From positions 1 to 64,000 of the forward strand of contig JAGBHT010000007.1 in assembly GCA_017935365.1 (NCBI GenBank): a DNA stretch of 64,000 nt. Direction: 5' to 3'. Shown piece by piece: positions 59,873 through 64,000 of this stretch. Each line of letters starts with the position of its first letter. Positions within the stretch are counted from its first letter, which is position 1. Origin of the DNA: Ruminiclostridium sp. (lineage in GTDB: Bacteria > Bacillota > Clostridia > Oscillospirales > Ruminococcaceae). The position numbers were made by a program, and so were the translations under genes. The notes beneath the pieces were generated by a model that saw nothing but the letters and a program-made list of their open reading frames with translations, searched no databases and was not told where the DNA came from.

Positions 59873-60781
59873 TCAGTCTGCCTTAAGTCCGAAGTCGGCA
59901 ATGTCGGATTCTCTGTTTCTCCAGTCTTCCTTTACCTTTACCCATATCTGCATATTGACCTTACAGCCGAAATAGTCCTGCATATCTTCTCTTGCCTCAG
60001 AGCCTATCTTTTTGAGCATAGAACCCTGCTTGCCGATTATCATGCCCTTGTGCGAAGCCTTTTCGCAGACAATTACAATGCCGATATCGACAATTTCCTT
60101 GCCGTTCGGTTTCTGTCTTACTTCCATAGTTTCAACATATACGGCAGTTCCGTGCGGGATCTCCTCGTTCATGTTGCGGAGAATTTTCTCGCGGACGATC
60201 TCTGCAAGCCATACCTTTTCTGCCTGGTCGGTCGGAAGTTCATCGTCAAAATAATGCGGCGACAGCTTTACATATCTGTCGATAATAGGCATTATCTCTT
60301 CAACACCTATTCTCTGTCTAACGCTTATCGGAACGATCTCCTTGAAGTCGTACAGCTCGCTGTATTCCTTTATAAGCGAAAGAAGCTCCGACTTGTCCTT
60401 TATGAGATCGACCTTGTTTATAAGCAGAATGACATCGGTCTTTCTGTCCTTGAAGCTGTCTATCAGATTATGCTCTATCGGCGAGATCTTCTTGGTAGCG
60501 TCAGCCATCATAAGTATAACGTCAACATCTGTAACGCTCTCCCTGATAGACTTTAACATCTGGTCGGAAAGCTTGTTCTTCGCCTTGTGCATACCGGGCG
60601 TATCTATGAACACATACTGCGTTTCACCCTTTGTGAGTACGCCGTTTATTCTTGTTCTTGTAGTCTGGGGCTTATCGCTGACTATTGCGATCTTTTCGCC
60701 GACAAGATAGTTTGTAAGCGTTGACTTGCCTGCATTGGGTCTGCCGGCAATAGCCACGAATACTGATTTTGGATTATTCAT
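59873..60781 (-). CDS. era: Ribosome-assembly GTPase Era
   Basis: Binds 16S rRNA and helps mature the 30S subunit. 302 aa. G1 GRPNAGKST near 13, G2 TTRTR near 40, G3 DTPGMH near 60, G4 NKVD near 122; the KH domain has the GMIIGKQGSMLKKIG loop near 243-257 and ends VKVKEDWRNRESDIADFGLK. ATGA overlap with dgkA. The gene order ybeY-dgkA-era is conserved in Bacillota. Confidence 0.97.
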   Translation of the reverse strand: MNNPKSVFVAIAGRPNAGKSTLTNYLVGEKIAIVSDKPQTTRTRINGVLTKGETQYVFIDTPGMHKAKNKLSDQMLKSIRESVTDVDVILMMADATKKISPIEHNLIDSFKDRKTDVILLINKVDLIKDKSELLSLIKEYSELYDFKEIVPISVRQRIGVEEIMPIIDRYVKLSPHYFDDELPTDQAEKVWLAEIVREKILRNMNEEIPHGTAVYVETMEVRQKPNGKEIVDIGIVIVCEKASHKGMIIGKQGSMLKKIGSEAREDMQDYFGCKVNMQIWVKVKEDWRNRESDIADFGLKAD

Positions 60782-61257
60782 TTATTCATCTTTCCTTTGA
60801 TATTTCTTTTCTTTCCTTTTGCAATAAACAAAAATGCAAGGCAGGCAAAAGCCGCAAGCATAGCGAGGTTCCATATATCGCCCGTGAAAAATCTGAATAT
60901 AAGCACAAATTTTTCCGTGTTCCAGAAAAGTGTTATGCCGATTATGACTGCGGCAATTGCGGTAACGAAAACCGCACCTGCGGCAACGTCCTTGCCGACT
61001 TTGGCAAGCGCCGAATAGCCGGGCGAAACCTTATCTATCACGACTTCTATAGCGGTGTTCATCATCTCGGCTGAGATAACGACAACGCAGGTGATTATCA
61101 GCAGTATGAACTGTTCTTTCGTAAAGTTATAAAACTGCGCCAGATACAGCACACACATAGTTGCAACGATATGGATACGCATATTCATCTCGTGACTGAT
61201 ACAGAACCATATTCCTCTTGCCGCATATTTAAAGCTGTTACCAAGTCTTTTAAACAC
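60778..61257 (-). CDS. dgkA: Diacylglycerol/undecaprenol kinase DgkA family
   Basis: Small membrane kinase that, in Gram-positives, phosphorylates undecaprenol for cell-wall carrier recycling. 159 aa. AARGIWFCISHEMNMRIHIVAT near 12-33, the signature EMMNTAIEVVIDKVSPGYSALAKVGKDVAAGAVFV near 62-96 and three helices match. A fourth hydrophobic helix near 125-150 plus basic tail make it about 35 residues longer than the usual ~120. It overlaps era by 4 nt. Confidence 0.92.
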   Translation of the reverse strand: MFKRLGNSFKYAARGIWFCISHEMNMRIHIVATMCVLYLAQFYNFTKEQFILLIITCVVVISAEMMNTAIEVVIDKVSPGYSALAKVGKDVAAGAVFVTAIAAVIIGITLFWNTEKFVLIFRFFTGDIWNLAMLAAFACLAFLFIAKGKKRNIKGKMNK

Positions 61258-61269
61258 TTTGTCCTCTGA

Positions 61270-61764
61270 TTATTCCCGTGTAATTTTAAGGTTGTTCAGC
61301 ACACGATCCTGAAGCTCCAGCATTACCTTTTCACCTTCCGGGTCGTCCTCGTGATCATATCCGAGCAGATGAAGGGTTGAATGGGTAGCTAAAAAACCAA
61401 CCTCTCTTATCAGCGAATGTCCGTATTCAATAGCCTGTGCATGGGCTTTTTCCATGGAAATAACTATATCTCCGAGCATATATGCACCGTTTTCGGGGTT
61501 TATGTCGTACTCGTCGTAAGCGCCGAGCGGAAATGAGATAACGTCCGTCACCTTGTTCTTGTCACGGAACTCCTTGTTTATTCTCTTGATACGCTCGTTG
61601 TCGACCAGTGTTACAGATACGTCTGCGTCGCCCACAAAATCGGTAACTCTCAGTGTTTCCGCAATGCACTTTCTGATAACGGTACGCAGTCCGTTAGGCA
61701 CTTCAATTGCTTTCTGATTGTTCCTGAACGACATATATATTTTAGGTGTTTTCTTCTCAGACAT
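61270..61764 (-). CDS. ybeY: Endoribonuclease YbeY
   Basis: Zinc-dependent rRNA maturation/quality-control nuclease. 164 aa. LVDNERIKRINKEFRDKNKVTDVISFPL near 53-80 and the zinc motif HSTLHLLGYDH near 127-137. GAGGAAAG sets the ATG at 61764; an in-frame ATG at 61779 lies within that site. 12 nt before dgkA; 25 nt after phoH. Confidence 0.96.
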   Translation of the reverse strand: MSEKKTPKIYMSFRNNQKAIEVPNGLRTVIRKCIAETLRVTDFVGDADVSVTLVDNERIKRINKEFRDKNKVTDVISFPLGAYDEYDINPENGAYMLGDIVISMEKAHAQAIEYGHSLIREVGFLATHSTLHLLGYDHEDDPEGEKVMLELQDRVLNNLKITRE

Positions 61765-61789
61765 TTTTACTTTCCTCATTTAAAAGCGG

Positions 61790-62752
61790 TCAGCTTTTCT
61801 TTCTTTCATTGTACTGCTCATAGGCTTTTACTATATCCTGTACAAGCCTGTGACGCACTACGTCCTTTTCCGTAAAACGGTTTATTGCAATATCGTCTAT
61901 ATTCTTCAGAATTTTTGTAGCTTCTACAAGTCCCGAACGTCTTGAATCCGGTAAATCTATCTGTGTAACGTCGCCCGTAATTACCATCTTGCTGTTGAAG
62001 CCAAGACGTGTAAGGAACATCTTCATCTGTTCGGGAGTTGTGTTCTGCGCCTCGTCAAGAATGATAAAGCTGTCGTCAAGCGTTCTTCCTCGCATATATG
62101 CAAGCGGAGCGACTTCTATACAGCCTCGCTCCATATTGCGCTGGAATGCTTCCGAGCCCATCATATCAAACAATGCATCATACAGCGGTCTCAGATACGG
62201 GTCGACCTTGTTCTGAAGATCGCCCGGGAGAAATCCGAGCTTCTCTCCGGCTTCTACCGCAGGACGAGTGAGAATAATTCTCTGTACCTCGTGCGCCTTG
62301 AACGCTCTTACCGCAAGCGCAACCGCAAGATAAGTCTTACCCGTACCGGCAGGACCTACACCGAATACGATCGTATTCTTCTTTATGCTGTTCACATATT
62401 TTGACTGTCCGACCGTCTTTGCTTTTATCGGCTTTCCAGTATGGCTGACGCAGATACAGTCCGAGGACAGCGCCTGCATTTCTTCGCTCTTGCCCTCGTT
62501 TATCATTGAGATTGCATATCTCACGCTCTGTTCTGTCGGTATTTCGCCTTTTCCTACCGATGTGATAAGCGTATTTATGACCTGCTGTGCGTTATCGACA
62601 GCATTTTCCTCGCCCTTTATGCGTATTTCGTCATCACGGCTGTATATCGAAACCTTGTATTCCTTTTGTATAATATTGATATTACTGTCAAAATCACCGA
62701 AAACCTCGTGAATCTGGCTCATATCCTGAATATTAACAGCTTTTTCTGTCAT
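61790..62752 (-). CDS. phoH: PhoH-family ATPase (PhoH/YbeZ)
   Basis: Nucleotide-binding protein linked to YbeY and rRNA processing. 320 aa. N-terminal beta domain (about 1-80), Walker A GPAGTGKTYLAV near 133, RPAVEAGEKLGFLPGDLQNKVDPYLRPLYDAL near 162, Walker B FIILDEAQNTTPEQMKMFLTRLG near 225 and VTGDVTQIDLP near 255. GAAAGGA precedes the ATG. It has its own promoter in the 96-nt gap behind yqfD and begins the phoH-ybeY-dgkA-era-recO-mutS2-HAD run. Confidence 0.96.
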   Translation of the reverse strand: MTEKAVNIQDMSQIHEVFGDFDSNINIIQKEYKVSIYSRDDEIRIKGEENAVDNAQQVINTLITSVGKGEIPTEQSVRYAISMINEGKSEEMQALSSDCICVSHTGKPIKAKTVGQSKYVNSIKKNTIVFGVGPAGTGKTYLAVALAVRAFKAHEVQRIILTRPAVEAGEKLGFLPGDLQNKVDPYLRPLYDALFDMMGSEAFQRNMERGCIEVAPLAYMRGRTLDDSFIILDEAQNTTPEQMKMFLTRLGFNSKMVITGDVTQIDLPDSRRSGLVEATKILKNIDDIAINRFTEKDVVRHRLVQDIVKAYEQYNERKKS

Positions 62753-62802
62753 TTATCGTGATATATTCCTTTCAGATTTTAGAAATTTATCTATTCTATG
62801 AT

Positions 62803-62831
62803 AGTATACCACATTCCGGGCTTTATTTCAA
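62803..62831 (-). promoter_or_regulatory. Internal sigma-A promoter of the phoH operon
   Basis: Minus strand: -35 TTGAAA (62826-62831), 17-bp spacer, -10 TATACT (62803-62808) with extension TGTGG. It lets phoH and followers be expressed without the sporulation gene yqfD. Confidence 0.85.
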
Positions 62832-62848
62832 TACAAATTTACGTCAAA

Positions 62849-64000
62849 TCAATATAAAACGGTGATCGGTTGTTTTACTCCGATACAGCGTTCAACCTTG
62901 TACTTTATTGTCATTTTTATTCCCTTTTCGTCTGTTGTAACTTCTTTTTCATCGTATATGATCTTACAATCCGACAGAAAGTTATCTTCATAATCCTTTT
63001 TCTGCTTTTCGAGCTGTGACATTATATCACGGGCGGTGTATCTTATCGTTTCTTCTTTCGTTTTCGTATACACGCCCTGCTTGTATTTATACGGCGTGTC
63101 AGCTCCGAAAATATTGATATTATAAGTATCCTCGCTGTAAGTAAAACCGCTCATATCGTCTGCGTTATAATGTTCCCACGGGAGCGGCAAAGCGTAAGAG
63201 CCGAACATCAGATATGTGGAATAATATTTTTCGCCTGTCGGCAGTTTTCGTGTCTGTTCAAACGGCAGATAGAATTCCTCTGTCTGTTCGCACTCGGCTT
63301 TAAGCAAACCGTCGGCATGAACATATACTATCTTACCGCCATTGTCGTTGACTGTTCCGCTGATAAGTAGCTGACCTTTCACAATGCCGCTACCGACCGT
63401 AGTCTGTAGTTTTCCTTTATATATCTCCGTGTATATGAGCTGTCCGTCATAGTCGCTGATGACATTGCACGGAGTATTTATCGGAATATCGGCTTTCGGC
63501 GGGTCGCCTATTTCGGCTGTTTTTATGTATACCCTGCTTCCCTCGCGCTCAACGCTTATCCATGACAGATCTTTCAGCCGTGACATAGCCGACAGCTCGC
63601 ACACCTTTGTGTCAAATGATTTCACGCCGCAGCCCGGCAAAAGACCGTTGTCTTCCATAACTGCGGCGATCTCTGTATCGGAAAGGCGCTCGTTCCCCTC
63701 GATATCTATCTTCCACACAAACTGCGACAAGAATACTATCACAGCGCAACAGCATAATGTTCCTGTTATAAGTCCCCAGCGCCTGCGGTACGGATACAGA
63801 CGAAATGCAAGCCCTTTCCGCTCTGTCACCCTTAGCCTTACGCCGTTTTTCCGTGCGATCCTGCTCATTTTAAGATAGCAACCCGGTTTTACTACAGCTG
63901 TAAAGCCTGCCGTCTGCTGAGTAATTGCATATATCTGTATATCTTCCGCTATAAGACCGCTGATGAACTTTTCCTGAAAGCCGCCTATGCCCTCTACCGT
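62849..64000 (-). CDS. yqfD: Sporulation protein YqfD (5' end beyond window)
   Basis: Needed for spore development in Bacillus with YqfC. The open frame runs to the window edge, so an ATG at 63868 is not the start; upstream codons read VEGIGGFQEKFISGLIAEDIQIYAITQ, matching the family N-terminus. A single membrane helix (LITGTLCCCAVIVFLSQFVW) is followed by WKIDIEGNERLSDTEIAAVMEDNGLLPG, then ISDYDGQLIYTEIYKGKLQTTVGSGIVKGQLLISG, a YqfD hallmark. Gene order yqfD-phoH-ybeY-dgkA-era-recO is as in Bacillus. Confidence 0.94.
   Translation of the reverse strand, partial: TVEGIGGFQEKFISGLIAEDIQIYAITQQTAGFTAVVKPGCYLKMSRIARKNGVRLRVTERKGLAFRLYPYRRRWGLITGTLCCCAVIVFLSQFVWKIDIEGNERLSDTEIAAVMEDNGLLPGCGVKSFDTKVCELSAMSRLKDLSWISVEREGSRVYIKTAEIGDPPKADIPINTPCNVISDYDGQLIYTEIYKGKLQTTVGSGIVKGQLLISGTVNDNGGKIVYVHADGLLKAECEQTEEFYLPFEQTRKLPTGEKYYSTYLMFGSYALPLPWEHYNADDMSGFTYSEDTYNINIFGADTPYKYKQGVYTKTKEETIRYTARDIMSQLEKQKKDYEDNFLSDCKIIYDEKEVTTDEKGIKMTIKYKVERCIGVKQPITVLY

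Overview
The window is a chromosomal segment of an anaerobic, low-to-mid GC member of the Bacillota (Clostridia), most likely Oscillospiraceae/Ruminococcus-like. The reasons are a complete trimeric NAD-linked [FeFe]-hydrogenase operon with all its maturases, many sporulation genes (yabP, yabQ, spmA, spmB, yqfD, a spoVB-like flippase, CotF-like coat proteins), AAAGGA/GGAGG ribosome-binding sites, frequent TTG starts, and a cellobiose 2-epimerase that resembles my memory of the Ruminococcus albus enzyme. No rRNA, tRNA, prophage, insertion sequence or CRISPR array was recognised. Both window edges cut genes: gap at the left and yqfD at the right.

Layout. 1-1.5 kb: end of gap and a cyclophilin-type lipoprotein. 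1.5-6.7 kb (minus): hydrogenase operon NuoE-like, HATPase, thioredoxin-like ferredoxin, NuoF-like, [FeFe] catalytic subunit. 6.8-10.3 kb (plus): DRTGG protein, GH13 amylase, HAD phosphatase, metA. 10.3-11.5 kb: GC-rich repeat inside a duplicated terminator, a nucleotidyltransferase, a VOC gene remnant. 11.5-16.9 kb (minus): lepA-hemW-glgP. 17-22.7 kb (plus): CotF-like pair, a DUF6033-like gene behind a sigma-28/SigD-type promoter, spoVB-like, mazG, hup, rqcP, yabP, yabQ, divIC. 22.7-33.7 kb: DMT and MATE transporters, ppa-maf, an XRE regulator with two ABC exporter halves, feoB. 33.7-39 kb: hybrid histidine kinase, HD-GYP protein, YjjG-like HAD. 39-41.2 kb: an acidic 60-residue protein, a low-MW phosphatase and a Xer-like recombinase, bracketed by three related palindromes. 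41.2-44.5 kb: fba, an AbrB-type regulator, spmAB, ybaK. 44.6-48.8 kb (minus): regulator-hydE-hydG-hydF behind a structured leader. 48.9-56 kb: comFB, secA, DUF1015, cellobiose epimerase, an HlyD-like adaptor. 56-64 kb (minus): yqfD-phoH-ybeY-dgkA-era-recO-mutS2-HAD.

How it fits together. Structural and maturation genes for a soluble, probably electron-bifurcating hydrogenase lie about 40 kb apart, so one window holds the full H2-production system. Sugar metabolism (GH13, glgP, beta-phosphoglucomutase-like HAD, fba, gap, cellobiose epimerase) would supply the NADH and ferredoxin that the hydrogenase disposes of.

Most unusual signals. (1) A ~198-nt leader of the hydrogenase-maturation operon starts with one arm of a 13/14-pair long-range helix and ends in an intrinsic terminator just before the first gene; it matches no riboswitch class I know. 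(2) Three related ~31-bp palindromes delimit a Xer-like recombinase and a neighbouring two-gene module. (3) A textbook sigma-28 promoter precedes the DUF6033-like gene. (4) A terminator hairpin carries the yabP ribosome-binding site. Promoters here are unusually easy to read: most have 17-bp spacers and TGn extended -10 boxes.
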